Shown here piece by piece: positions 27,066-40,605 of a DNA stretch of 64,000 bases (positions are counted from its first letter, which is position 1; the number at the start of each line of letters is the position of its first letter). The stretch is from Ulva prolifera (taxonomy: Eukaryota > Chlorophyta > Ulvophyceae > Ulvales > Ulvaceae), in the NCBI GenBank assembly GCA_023078555.1, contig CM041204.1, positions 5,114,430 to 5,178,429 of the forward strand, read 5' to 3'. The notes under the pieces are model-generated. The model was not told the origin of the DNA and searched no databases. It saw only the letters and a program-made list of their open reading frames with translations. The position numbers and the translations under genes were made by a program.

Positions 27066-29608
27066 TTAGCCAAAGTTGAAATGGAACGAAGTTCCCGGGC
27101 GGAACCGGAATCCCGTGTGTCCATGCTCCGGTTCATCCTTAAAAGGATCCTCGCCCATATCATAGAGCCTCCGCTTCTCCGGATCAGTCAACACTTCATA
27201 TGCCTCGGAAACCTCCGCAAAGTACTTCTCTGCCTCTTGCTTGTCTCCATCAACCTTGTCTGGGTGATACTTGAGAGCGAGCTTCCTGAAAGCTTTTTTT
27301 AGGGTCTGATCGTCAGCATCTCTCGACACACCTAGCAGTTGGTGATAATCTTTGAGTTTGCTCTTTTTCAGGAGCTGCTGTGCTCGTGATCGCAGTTCCA
27401 GAAGTCTTTTGGACCGCCCTTGTTCTCTGATCGCTCCCTCTACCAGCTGGACCGCTTCGTCGAATTTATCCTGCTGGAAGAAGATCTCCACCTTGATCAC
27501 AAATGCTTCCTCTTCGTAACCATGCTGCAGGACCTCCTGTAACGGCATTGCTAGAGTGCTGTAAATTGATGAAGTGGCAGCATACAAGTGCTGGACGGGT
27601 GCATCCTGTTTCAGGGGTTGCTGCAGTCGCTATGAATACTTTTTGGTGCATACGCCTGGGTCTCAATGGTTGGCAGCAAATAATTCGGCAAAACGCACCT
27701 CTAACGCTTCCATAGCTAGTCCGACGTCTCGTTTCAAATGAAATCTAGCCCGTCCGAGGCCACTGAGAAGTTCCCTGCGGATATTTGTGTGTGACGATTC
27801 CGCTGCTGCAAGCAGCTTGGCTAGCTTGCCTTCTGCCTCAGACCACTTTCGCAAGCGGACCAGCTGCATGAACATCTTGCAACATCATGCATGGGCACTC
27901 ATGCAGGATACACATATTCTGGGGTAAGCGGAGGGCACTGATGGCACTAGTAGGCACGATAGTTGCATGTGTCTAAGCACATCTAACCCGGCTGTGTCAA
28001 GGTTTGTGTGCTTGATCCTGTGGCAGATCCTGCTGGGGCACATGCAAATAAGGTGCACTATCGACACCCAACAGTACACCTTGCCTGGGAGCAGTCGCGC
28101 ACATCTCGAACACTGTCGAGGTCTTTTTTCAGAGCTTTCACCATTTTGAAGCGTGTAAGGGCTTCAGAATTGTCTGGGTCATAGTTGGTGATCACTTCGC
28201 CATAGTGGCGCTTGGCCAGGTCAAAGTCCTACACACAAAATACACTCATACGTTGACCATTCAAATGATGCAGTTTCTTCGTGGCTATACACACAGTCAA
28301 AACTGCATTCTTCGTCAGAAGGTCTGTGGCATGATCCTGTGCTCCCCTGGAAGATATCAAATTGCAGCTTTCTTCAGCAATGAAAGTGACAGCTATATGT
28401 CCTTAACCGCCAGCATACGACTCCGCGGACGAGATCATGACAACCAATGAACTGACGATGCTTCAGGGCCATGCACATTCCATGGCCACCTCGATCCAAC
28501 GGCAAAAAATCAGATCCATGCACTAACTGACCTATTCAGAAGGCATACATACCTCCAGATGATAAAAAGAGTCGCCTCGAAGCAGCAGAGCCTGAATGTT
28601 GCCGGGCTCTGTTTTCAGCAGACGCCCTGTCTCCCATGAGCACTTCTCATAGTTCCCCTCGAGCAAATACATTCGTGCTGCCAAGAGGCGTGCAGGACGG
28701 CAGTCACTTGCAACTCGATTAAGTCTGGAGAGGGCAGCATCAACACCCTTGTAGTCAGCTAGCTCCATCAGCATCTGCGGAAACAGTGATCCCATTCAGC
28801 ACATTGTAGCCGAGGTCATCGTAACATATGGGGCCTGAACACACTTGAGCAACCCAGTCGAGACTGGAATGTAGGCAGGCGGGGGCATATAAGCAGAAAC
28901 GGGCACGCACCTGTGCTGTCTCTAGATGTGCGCGGCCTGCGGTGACTCTTTCAGAGCCTTGCAAAGCACCGTCATGGTCAGATTTTGCAGTTAGCACGGC
29001 TTGGAAATCACCGTCAGCAGATTCAAAGCTGCACAAGCGGACGAACAGATCTGCCCTCTCAAGCCTAGTGGCAATTGACTTGGGCTCGATGTCCAGGGCA
29101 GATGTCAAGTCAGACACAGCGCCGCCAAGTTGACCCATCCTAGAGCGGGCAGTTGCACGTTTGGTGTATGCGATCTTACTTCCTCCGTCCAATCGAATTG
29201 CAGCTGAGAATGACGCCTCAGCTGCACTTACATCCCCCGCTCGGAAGAAAGCGTCCCCTTCCTTGATGTGGAAGAAAGCATCCGATGCAATCGCTGCAAG
29301 ACGCAAATTTCAAGAGAATACAAGAATTTAAGCTGTCAACCACTGGCTCTGAAAAGGCACAAACTCCACTGACAGCCGCATGCATGATGAGCCGGAGCTG
29401 AAGCACCGTTGTGTAGAGCAGAGGTGCTCGCAAGCCTTGTATGCGCGTCCATGGTGACACAACACGCTAGATGGTGAGTTCATGAGTGATGTCGTGCCAC
29501 ATGGTCGGCAGAGCACGCACCTCTCAATGGTAAGAAGACCAACAACGCAACACGCACGGCTGTCGGCAAGATGGACCACGCCAACATGGCTTGAACTGCG
29601 ACTACCAT
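27066..29608 (-). CDS. DNAJC3: DNAJC3/P58IPK-type ER co-chaperone (TPR + J domain)
   Basis: DNAJC3 is an ER-lumen J-protein that binds misfolded clients through TPRs and stimulates BiP ATPase. Six exons close in phase: 29608-29521, 29293-28911, 28774-28553, 28228-28103, 27875-27699 and 27536-27066, giving 488 residues (human DNAJC3 is 504). Exon 1 encodes a signal peptide ([20 protein letters not shown]). Exons 2-6 carry TPR-like helices ([60 protein letters not shown]). The J domain starts near residue 395 ([20 protein letters not shown]), with the HPD motif at about 423-425. The C-terminus is Phe-rich and ends FHFNFG, as in animal DNAJC3. There is no KDEL-like signal. The architecture is complete and shows no damage. 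Confidence 0.95.
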
Positions 29609-30133
29609 TCGTGTCCAGTTGCGTTGACCTTCGTGGCAGTCTGTATTGATGATTGGCGACGTCGCCCACCTAACACTGACTGGCAGGCGTGCCGGATCGA
29701 ATGTATGGCAGATGTCACACACACGGGCATCCGGCGATCCAGAGCATTCCGATTGCAGGTTATACTCCAAATGAATGAATGAGGTGTATACAGCACAGTG
29801 ATCACTTGAATGGCTGAAGTTCACACTGCTGGCAAGTGTGTACTGTCTATGACTTCAAGCAGAAGCTAGTGAACATTAGCCCCGAGACATGCTGTCAGCG
29901 TATCAGCTGATGGCTGCCGATTGATGCCGTGGCGTGGCTGTTGGTCCTCTCCTTCCCATCGCATGCCCTACACACGCAACGCACTTCCGCCACATATGGG
30001 GACATGGCCCGGCCGGGCTGGTCAACTGTCTGGACTGTTTCAGAGTCAAATCGTAAGCTTAGACACTGAAATTTTGCAGAGTGTTGTCAGACTATCGTCG
30101 GCATCTAAGCGTTCCCACCTACGGTACTTCAAC
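29609..30133. other. Divergent intergenic region
   Basis: Separates the DNAJC3 start (-) from the next plus-strand gene and probably holds both promoters. No motif is clear. Confidence 0.5.
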
Positions 30134-32864
30134 ATGGCGGGTGGTTCCGACGCTGCGGATGCTGTGAAACCTTTTGACTGGCGAGAGATAGAAGATGAAG
30201 ACGAGTTATCATTCGGTTCTGAATATGAAAGTGATGGGAATGTAGATGCAGATGCAGATACACCCGCTCCACAGAGCGAGGGAGGAGTTGGTGTTGCTGC
30301 TGCAGCACAGTCGATTGCCCCGAGCGATCAGCACGGTGTGCCACTGTAAAAATTTCTTCTCCACACAAGTGAGAGCTGTGAAAACCATCCTCAGCAGTCA
30401 CCATCTTGCAGACTTAGCGCCAGCCAAGCCTGTAAGTGCAGACAAAGATGTAGACGACTTGAAGCTCATCGAACCCACAAACAGCGGCTTCGAGAAGCCA
30501 GATGATCTTGCAGCCTCAGCTGCGCCGCGGCAACACAACACGTCACGCTCCGCAACACACGCACAGAAGGCGCCTCGGACGCCCGTCAAGTGGTCCCCTC
30601 CACCGTCAAAACCCAGCCATAATGACAAAATTGTCGAAGCACTTGGTGGGGGAGTGCGAGGCAAGGCTCTCAGCAGTCGGGGCACAGGAGTATCTGCTCC
30701 AGGCGTTCACAAGAAAGTCTTCAACTCCGCTGCTCGAGGGCAGCCCCAGATGATGCCAACGCGGCCGCATATAGGGAGTTTTGGAGCGTGTCCACCTCTG
30801 ATGTCAGGTTTTCGCGGCCGGGGATTACAGCATGAAACACAGCCCATCGAGAGGGGCCAATTTATGAAGCGCACTCCTGTCCCCCCTCAGCGGCAACAAG
30901 GCATGCGCAATAGCTCAGCTGAAATGGCGTCTGCACTAGACCAGCTGAAAGGTGGAGCGTTACCCAACGCTTCTGCTCAGCCGCGTATGGCAATGAACCC
31001 TACGGCTCTGCCGTTCACGCCGCGTCCACCGGCTCAGCCACCACAACAATCATTTCAGCCACCGCAGCCACAGCCGCCGCAGCAGATGCTACCACCTCCG
31101 CAGCAACAGCAAGCGCGTTTCCAACCGCTGCAGGGAATGGGTGCAACGCAGTACACTTTCCACAGGCCGCCATCTGCTAGGCCAATTGCTGAAGCATCCA
31201 CCTGGATCAGGGGCGTATCGGATCGTGTTGGTGAGTGCCAAGGCGTACTGCTCAACTTTGTGAGGCTCTGTGTGTATTGCAGCTATTCACGTGGGGCCAT
31301 TTGATCTTTGAGGGCTCTGCTGAGCACGTCTGGCTGCTTCTATGAATGGTCGTAAAGCCTCCAGGCTACATGCTGACGCGATCTCCTGGTGCTTTTTGCG
31401 TGATTGCAGGGAATAAGACCACTCGCGCTTGCCGAAAGCACAGGCATACTCCTTCGTGTGTCATTCCTGTTAGCAACTTCGACTGGCACTGATCCGGCTG
31501 TTATGCTGTATGCCATTGCAGTTTAGACAATTAGTGTGGGCTGGGGTCCCAAAAAAAAAACATACTGTGGGTTGGATCGGTTTGTGTTGTTTCTGCTTGT
31601 TGCTTGGGGCAGCTGGAACAATTCCATCATATCCCAGGGGGTAAGATGATAACGGATGGGGTTCGTTTTAGAAGGTTGAACCGAACTGTTCACAAGATCC
31701 ACTGGATCAGTATGCAGTAGGCATCCGTGAAGCATAGTGGTCAATCGTAGTGTCAGAATGCTTGCCTCCATATTGACAGTGACGTACCTGACCAGAGTGA
31801 GCATTTGACAGCAGCCTGTCTAGTGCTGATTACTGCAGCGACTGCAGACTCAAAACCGCCCTTGAAGTCAGCAACCTCGTCGACATGGGTCAACCCTGCA
31901 TTGCCAGGACCTGTTGCATCTCGCCCTACTGCAGTTGCTGCCTCTGCTCCCGATGATGCTGCTCCTGCTGCGCCTGGTCCTTCTGCAGCCGCTCCTGTAA
32001 ACAAAAAAGCTCTGGATGCTGCAGCGGTACGGCTCCTGCTCTGCTTCTGTACTCCCATGCGGCATAAGTATTGTTGTGTACAGAATCTATGTTGCTATCA
32101 GTTGGATAGTGACACTGCATGTACTTCACCTGTAGGCAGAGGAGTTGCGCCGGAAGGACGAGGAGATAGCGCAGCTGAGGGCGGCGCTTAAAACCCAGGT
32201 CACACACAAGCGGCTTCATTCAGAGAAGGAGATCGAAGATTTGAGTGTGCTTGAAAATGCACCAAGGAAGCTGTCACGCGTTGGAGAGGGCGCCCGGGGA
32301 TCCCAGATAGCATCACGTATCACAGTTGTGTCTGAAGGCCGCCGTGCTGAAGAACTTCCTCGATCAAAGGCTCACATTACGTCACGAGTTCAGATTAACA
32401 GACGCAACAGTGATGAAGATGCTGTTGTCAAAGATAAGGCCCTCTCGTCCCGGGGGTCACGCTCCCCGCCTCTGGACCGTCGGTGTGCTGTCCTCTCATG
32501 GCATCATGCACGCGTCATGCCATAGCTTTGCCTGCTTGCTGAAATGGCGCTATGTCATTTGCATGATGATTTTGTTCAACACGCTGCAGAGTGTAGGTGA
32601 CTTTGCCGTGGCCTGTGTTTCAAGCGCACCCAAGCTTGTCTACAACATCCCAACTGTTCCATGCAGGAGCCAGGGGAAAGAGCAATGCGGCAGAGACAGT
32701 GGCCGCCATAGAGCACGCAAGGCGCCTGAACGTGATATTCAATTGACGCGGAGTAGTGGGGAGCGCCGCCACAAACAAGATAATCATCGCCGCGACAGAC
32801 GAGATGAATTGACAAATGCAGAGAAAAGTCGAATGGAGCGCTTTGGTGCAGGCAAAGCCGTCTG
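30134..32864 (+). CDS. Low-complexity Pro/Gln- and Arg/Ser-rich protein, hypothetical
   Basis: The proposed start (ATG 30134, MAGGSDAADAVKPFDW) opens an acidic exon. A large exon from about 30410 to 31230 is basic and then Pro/Gln-rich (PPQQSFQPPQPQPPQQML). An Ala/Pro-rich exon lies at about 31837-32026. A coiled-coil exon at about 32137-32480 starts EELRRKDEEIAQLRAAL. The last exon, about 32668-32864, is Arg-rich and ends EKSRMERFGAGKAV. The mix of acidic, Gln-rich and RS-like segments suggests a nuclear protein, perhaps linked to RNA, but no domain is recognised. The first intron is unresolved because the nearest GT-AG pair is too short. Confidence 0.5.
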
Positions 32865-33628
32865 AGACTCCTTGACATGTCTTTGCCGGGCTTGCGATGC
32901 GAAATTATTATTTGGAGACTTTCACTTGAAGAATGTAAGTGTTGCTGGCAGTCCCCAATCATTGATACTGAGGAAGGTGCCGGTTCATGGTTCAAAGTCT
33001 GGTCAATCTCACTTCGGCTTGAGCACATTCAGCTTCACATCTCGACAAAATAGGTTGTCCGTCCGTTGCATTCAAGGGCCACGAAGAGGACCACAGCGCA
33101 AGCCGAGGTGTCTAGCAGAGAGAAAACAGGCTGAGTTTTGTCATACCTTGAACACGAACGGCAATTACAAATGTCACCGCACACACAACCAATCATCAGC
33201 CTCAGAAATTTAGTTCGGACTGGCGCTGCAGTCACTGCAATGTGTCGAGGTCAGGCGTTGAGGACTCGTACTGATTAATTGTGCCGCGAATTAGAAGGCG
33301 TCCTTTCACGTTATACTGTTATCACATTCAAACCGTATATTCCATTCTGCGTTTCGTGATATGAGCATCCCCAGACTGTGCTTACCTCCGCCTGCTGCAT
33401 GATCATGGTGGATGTTTATTCTCCCTGTGGACTCGAGGCTTCATCGGGTGCTTGATCAACGCTAGAAATCTATTCGGAAACGATCGCCAGATATTGATGT
33501 GTAACATTGATGCGCGAAGCTTATAGAGATATTTTTTACGTAGCTCCGCTGACGACATGGTTTTTAGTGACAGGCAGCTTGAAGAAGCCATGCTTCAGTA
33601 ACATGCCTCCATACCTCATGAATATGCT
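32865..33628. other. No clearly supported gene
   Basis: Short ORFs only. A fragment around 33555-33600 (FSDRQLEEAMLQ) could be an upstream exon of the next gene, but no junction was confirmed. Confidence 0.4.
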
Positions 33629-36600
33629 GTGACGCAGAACATCATGAGCAAACAGCAGGCATTGGAAAATGCGATCAATTATCTCTTGAGGAACTGGGAA
33701 GATGCCGCGTTCTATGAGGCTGGCCCTGGCGATGCATATCAGTACAACCAGAAGAGTGCCAAGAACAACAGTGCGAGTATCAAGCGTGACAGACCTGGCA
33801 AAGAGCGAGCAGGAGACTTCGATAAGCGCTTACAGAAGCTCGTCGAGGCAGCCCTCAGCGGGCACCTCTTCCGTGGTGACCAGTACAGGCTCCAGCAAGC
33901 TCAAGCACCTCCAGGTGCAGCAGATCCCATACTTAGTGATCATACCGTATACTACAGGGCATCACGTGACTCTGACATAAACAGAATCTGCAAGCGTGTA
34001 ATTATAGTGTATATGCAGGTGGTTGGTACACTGAATTCAGAGAGCCGCACCTAGATAACTTGGTGTTTGGGGTCCCATACCAAGACTTCATCCCAAAATT
34101 CGTTCGTGGGGGCTGGGCAGGATCAACCGATATATCTGATTCGTTTGCTTCGCTGCTCAGGAAACGACATGCGGACCAAGACGACCTGCATGCTCCACTT
34201 GCAGCAACTCTCCCCCAAACACACATCAAGGCATCTCACATGTGCATGATCACCAGCAAGAGCCATGCTCAGGCCACAAGGTTCGCCTTGCTCGAGGCCA
34301 CGGCCTCTAGACCTGCTGCACAGTGACATTCTTGACTAAGCTCGCCGTGCGTGGATGTACTGCAAGTGAGTCCTTGCTCAAGCTGGTTCCGCTGTTGTCT
34401 CATCCCCTATTATACACCGGCGCTTTGTGATGTGGCAACAAATCTGCCACATTCCATTGGCACGTGTTGTTTGTGATTGTGTGCCAGCGTGAGTACAGCT
34501 TGTATGGGGCTGTTGGTTTGAGTCCAGCGATACATGAACAGCATGACAGTGTTCCCTGCATCTGCTGATTTAGTACATGCTTCTACTTGTAGTACAGCAT
34601 CAGCTTGCATGTTCTAAGCCGATTGTACACAAGAACATTGTCCATCGAAGCCACTCAAAACATTTTCGTTTTGGTGCCACTCGATCGAATACGATCACAT
34701 TGTGGCAAGTCAAGGCTCTGTAGCATGATTGCGCAGCAGTCTGCAGGGTAAAATGTGGCGAGCTCGATGGCTTAGAGTTAAGGGCCAGACAAGTCACGCC
34801 CACTTCTGCACCACAAATGTTATTGGCAAGCTCAGTTCTGCATGAGACTGCGCAGCTTTCAAGTATGACACGCGAGCATCCCCATGATGTGAGTGCATGG
34901 CTTGCCTACGCTGCACACCAGCCCCGCGCTCTGGCTGCTGCAGGTACTGTTCGAACGACTGTCAGACAGCACATCTTGTCGATACACAGCGCTGGGGACA
35001 GCTTCGTTTCATTGCATAAATTGCCCAACAGAAGCGAGGCGCTTCTGTTGATGGCCAGTCGCTGACCCACAAACAATGCCCCTTGAACAGCTACATATCC
35101 ACCGTGTTTGTTGTCAACCACAGATGTTCCTACTTGGTCCATTTTGTTATCTTATCATGTAGAAGATCAACGTCATGATAGAAGCCACCATCTGTTACCT
35201 TTCAGCCATAAATGTCAACTACACTTACATACGCTCTGTTGGGCGGCCGGTACTGGCATGGTTCTCAGGCAGTGCACCCTGATGCAAGCTTCAGAAATGT
35301 CCAGGAGGGAAAGTCAAGCAATCATTTGTGGCACAGAAACAAGCCGACATCATTGAGGAGGCTCTCAAATATAATCCTGATTCAGAGCCGCTGCTTGCTG
35401 GCTTTGCCTGCCAAGTTGCTGCTGACCTGGTGTGAAACGTCCCAACATGTTCACTGCTAAAGTACTGCTTTCTACTTCCATATCTGTTGCGCGCTATTAT
35501 TGCGACTCTGTGTGCATTGAAGTCCTCACAAAACTCTCTCATCTGACCAGGCGTGCTCTGCAAAGTCGCTCGGCCCTGATCAGTTTGTTGGAATGATGCC
35601 GCACTCTTTGGCTTGCGTGCAGTGAACCGAAGTGTGCTGGCTGCAGCAGATATCTTGCTAGACGTCCATACAGCAGCACAGTGGTTCATGGAGGTTTCGT
35701 GGCAAGTCCATCACTTTTGCTGTTGATGCGCAATGCAGCTTCGGCCGTAAGGGTGGATCTGTGCTCAGCAATTTGCACATGCAGCAAGCCCTCGGCTTTC
35801 CAGTGCCAAAAAAGATTGTTAATTTGCAGGCAGACAGGAACAATGCTGCTGGGCAAATCGGAGTTCTGCAGAACCTTGCTCAAGACTTCCACTCGTCTCG
35901 CAGCGTCTGGAATGAGCTCCTTAGTACTATTGCCCAGTCTTTGAACCCAGCACAGGAGTCACTTGACCCCACAGAGCAAGCCGGCGCCACCATGGGTCAG
36001 CTCCAGGCCCTTTGCGTGGAGTCTGTGGTTTGTCTCGCAAGTCATGCGCAAAGGATGCTCCACGCTCAGCAACAGGGTGTGCAGCAGAGGGGCGACACGC
36101 ACATGTTATGGAGAGCGGAATGCGCAGCAGTGGAGGCAATTGCTCGATATGTACAGCTAGAGATGACAAGAGGGGATACAGTGCATGCTGTGCAGCTCAT
36201 TCAAGCCGCGTGCGAGTGGTTTTCATGCCCCCGAGTATCTTGTGTGTTTCTCTGTTGCTGTCTCATGCATTGCACGCACTCAAAATGCTTTCTTCGTTTA
36301 CTGAATGCAGCAAAAGGCATTGCACAGCGCATACTCAATGTATCAGAACCATACGCAGGCCTGCCAAGATCAAATGTGTCATTTGTTCCCCTTGCCCTCG
36401 TATTTGGTGAGGATTTTGACACAGCTGCGCCGCATCATCCATTTGGGCCATATCAAGATTGAAGCCGTGCACACACCAAGCATGAAGCTGCCCATGGGTG
36501 CAGGGACCACTGCACATAGGCAGCGGTGGTTTCGTGCATTTTGGGAGAGTGAAGCACCCCGGCTGGGCATGGCTGGAGCAACAGGTTTCACTGGCTGGGT

Positions 36601-39600
36601 CGACTCGCAGACCCTGGGCTGGCGACAGCAGCAGGCTGGTGCAATTGGGCAAAGCAGCCCTCACTATGTGAGCATACCTCGTCAGGTTGGCTTTTTCTCG
36701 AATGCTTTGCAGTAGCAAGTTATATCTGTGCAGCGAAAGATCCTAAATCTCACCTCTGCGGATGCATGTTGATCCATATATGTCCTTGACCTGATCGCAG
36801 ACTTGTAAGCAATCCCTTCAAGCCGATTCAACAAAGATTTACATACGCTGCAAGCTGCACGGAGATAGAATGATATTTTGCGCCTTCCAGTCCTGCAACA
36901 CTGATGAAGCTTTCGTCACTCCAGTCCAAATGTGCTCCATCTGAGCGTCATGTACCCGGAAAGCTATGCTGAGAGGCATGGGCAGGCACATTGATCTGCA
37001 CTCAGCATTGCAGGCTCGTCAGCGTGTCTTGGAGGCTTCTGGAACTGCGGAGGGGTCCTCTGGGAGCGAGACCTCGTCAGATGAAGAGGAGCTTGATGAA
37101 GTGGAGACCCTTCTGCGGGAGGAGCAGCTCAGGCAGCAGTACCGGCAGCTCATCGCTGCAGCAAAGGATCAGCAGTACACGCCCGCATTCTTGCGCCAAT
37201 TTGTTGAGGCAGAGGCTGCTAAGAGTAGCGCTGTTACAGGCCTGTCCACGGTGCGCTCGTGCTGCCAATTTGAGCTCCACTGTGATTGCCAGACACATCA
37301 TAGCAGATACTGTGTTCTGTGTGCGTACCCTCCTGTGACTGCACTGGAGCTCAAGATGTGATAGATGCAGCAGGACGCATGCATGCCACTGTGCGTGTAC
37401 ATGCATAATCACATCGCCAGATCGACATGGATGTTCGCAGCCGGTGTGTTTGAGGCACTGTGGCATACACCAGCATTTGCCGGTGGCGGCTTTCTGGGAC
37501 ACGAATGCAGAATGACACACCTGGATATCACAATAGATGATTAACAAATACCTATCACTGAGATATGCCAGGTGGCCCGAATGCTCGATGGTAGCTTGGC
37601 TGCCACCAGCAGTTTCAGTTGCAGCAATTGTCAGTAACCTCGTGGATGTGGCTACAGAACCATGCATAGTAAGCAATAGGCACGGATGCAGGAGACTGTG
37701 CCTGATGTTTGTTCCGTTTGTGCCAGACTTGCAGCTCTGCTGCCAAGTTTCATGCAAGCACTTTCTGGTCAACCCATCCAAAGAATACGCCTCGCATCTG
37801 ATATGTACGTATCTGGAACGCTGTAGGTTGCAGAGCAGCATGATCCAAAGGAAGAGGATGCGCTGCAGCTGAGTTGGGAGCGGGTAGAGTTCCTGCGCCA
37901 GTTCTGGCCTAGCCCTGACGCATGTTCCTTCATTGTGAAATCCACATTGGCCACCTTGGGGATCTCTGCCCGTAGTCTGAGCGGCCCATACACTCCCATA
38001 CTGCTGTCAAATGCCACTCAGTTTGCTGCTCACAGCTCTGAAGCTGATGTGAGCCGGCCAATGCTACTCGGAGATGTGCTGGGGCTGCAATTCACACCTT
38101 TCCCCGGAACAAATTGTGGTAGGGTCACCCAGCATCCAATGCCATGGATGCAAGTCATGCCGTTTGAGACTTGGCGAAGCCGGCGTAGTCCAGAGACAAA
38201 GCCAGCTCTGCAATGGTACGCACAGAGCCCTGAGAGGCACCGGCTCGCCACGGCTGCGCTGCAAGTTTTGCTAAGTGCACAGTCTCGGCTGGAGAGTGAC
38301 ATTGGTATGGTGCGTGCATTGATGGAGGTGGAGTGCACTCAGGTCTGCAGTGAACAGGGGGACATCGAGTCCGAGGTGACATCTGGAAAGCGTGCCCACA
38401 ACGCTGCCAAACGCTGGCTAGCGGGACAAGCAGCCAGTCCGCATGTCTGGAGTGCATTTGCAGCGCTCGAGGCTCGTCGAGGCAGACACTCCCAGGCTCT
38501 GAATGTACGTGTCGATCAGCAGTCGTCAAGGCTCCCCAAGTGTAGTGCATCGAAAGTGTAGCATCCTGATAGCTACATTATGTTTGTATGAAGAGGCTCA
38601 ACTGGTGCATTTGCAGGCCTTGTACGCAGCGATGAATGATGCGGTTGCAAGAGGCCTCAAACAGCACAGATGGGTGCTGGTTTTGTGTGCTATTTGTGTG
38701 CATTTTTCTGACGCAAGAGTACCTCTGCACAACGATTGTTCTGGAATGGCGAGGGCAGGTGATTATCATCTACTGTGGCTGCCGAATTCTGTGCCACATG
38801 ATCATGTCTTAGCTGGTCAGCATTGAATTACATATCATCAAGGCTGCCCTCAAATTGTTTATTCTTTCACGGGTAGTTGCGCATTAGATATGTGGTGTGA
38901 TATCAACTTGAAACCTTGCAAAGTTGGATCACCGAGACGATGTAGCACCTGCCTCATAGCCATCGTCCATGTGATCATATCCTCAGCCCTTTCTTCAGCA
39001 CGAGTAGCCAGCACAAGTTGTCACTTGAAGAAGATTTTGTCCGCGCTATTCAGATCGACTACAACTGGAGACTGCCGCTCAAAAGTGCATGCACCTGCTG
39101 CTGTGGGCAACAGACCCGCGTCGCCAGTTGAAGCCGCTTGGCCAGGTGACTGGAAACGTTCTGGTTTCCACCTGGAGTAGCGAAGTTGGTAAGTCGAGAG
39201 AGGCTTTCCAAGCGGAAGTTGCGGCTGCAGGCCGGCACATGGCAGCTCTGGACGCCTCTCCAGGGAGTGTCAGTGATGACACCGAAGCCACGGCAGCAGC
39301 TGTTGCTTGTGCACTGATGTTTGAGGTGCTTGGGAGTCTATGTGGAGTACTGCCTGCCCATGGCTGGCTGCGGGCAAAACAGCTGTTTTGTGACCTCATG
39401 GTGCGTTGCAGGGAGCATTGTTGCACCTTACAATCACAGCCTCAGCATGGACAAGTGCCGACAACCAACTGTGCTCAGTAGACAAATCCACAATGCTCAT
39501 GTCAAGCAGCTCACCATCTTCACTGTTCTGTACAGGCATGCCTGCCTTGCAGTGCAGTGAGCCGTGCGCCTATGCTGATCACTCATGTCATAGCAGTGAG

Positions 39601-40464
39601 CTAGGCGCTGACATTGCACAAGCTTTATTGCAGAATGACGTGTCAGAAGAAATCAGAAGCACAAGAAAGGAGTGCCATGGCTGGGCATGCCTGCTGGCGA
39701 CACTGGGGAGCTTAGAGGAGGCTGCCCCACAATTGCACCAGGACATGCAATTACAGTTGCTGCAGCAATTCCCATCCTCTGCTTACCTTTCATATCAGAC
39801 TGCAACCATGTGTGCCGTCACGGTCATGCCCACACGCCTGCGTATGTCCTTGTCGCTTCTCTTGCGTGAAGCCGGCCCTACGGCGCCTCCAAACATGCAG
39901 CTGATACCAGTGATCGATGCCTGCATAGTGAAAGGAGATTTGAAAGCCGGAAGGGCCGTTTTAAGCCGCCTCGCAAGCCGCAGGCCTCTTCAGAGAAAAC
40001 GCAAGGCAGCCAATATGCCATGTGGGGCACTAGAAGCTCTGACAATCGCCTGCGATTCGTCACGCCATGCAACACGCGCGGTGCACATGAAGAGGCAGCA
40101 CCCCCAGGGATGGTGGTACTTTGTGCGCAATCAGTGGCAGCGTTCATGCAGTGATTATGGAGTGTATACTATCAGCAGGTTGGCAGTGATTCAACTGGCA
40201 TATATGCAATTGGTCAAAGCAAGCAGCCAGACAAGCACAGATGCAATGCATGTTGGTCTATCTGCTCGCCACTATTCCAGATGGTGCAAGGGGTTATGGC
40301 TGCTGTCCTCAGCTGATACAGCGGATGCAATGGACGAGAAAGATATTCGATACTTTGGCGAACAATTGAAATGGTCAGGCATTACCCTGTGTACCAACTT
40401 CGATGAAATGCGCATGATGCTCAATCTAGGATCCCAGAAGCACACAAGCGTGCCAAATCTGTGA
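33629..40464 (+). CDS. NRDE2: NRDE2 homologue (nuclear RNA surveillance, HAT repeats)
   Basis: NRDE2 is a HAT/TPR-repeat nuclear protein that binds MTR4 and acts in RNA surveillance and nuclear RNAi. Family landmarks appear in order across many exons. They are HLDNLVFGVPYQDFIPKF (about 34040-34110), TAQLSSMTREHPHDVSAWLA (34849-34910), ADIIEEALKYNPDSEPLLAG (about 35340-35400) and VQLEMTRGDTVHAVQLIQAA (about 36150-36210). Next come FWESEAPRLGMAGATGFTGW (about 36535-36600), an acidic exon SGSETSSDEEELDEVE (37062-37110), FLRQFWPSPDACSFIV (37890-37940) and AKRWLAGQAASPHVWSAFAA (38410-38470). The C-terminus is MDEKDIRYFGEQLKW, with the stop at 40464. Not every exon border was resolved. The first exon (33629 to about 33950, ALENAINYLLRNWEDAAFY) is weaker and could belong to another gene. 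Confidence 0.82.
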
Positions 40465-40605
40465 AGAACAGATGTGACATTACATCGGGTGTAATATCCT
40501 CGTATTTGGTACAGTGGGTCCTTATGTGTTGGAGTTGTTGTTGTGTCCCCCTGCTTCAACAAAGATGGATTTTCCTTACATGGTGCTCTCCAAGCAGTCC
40601 ATCAT

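Noticed and set aside
37077-37841. 254-codon minus-strand ORF
   Set aside because: Lies opposite NRDE2 exons and introns, with no domain or splice partners.
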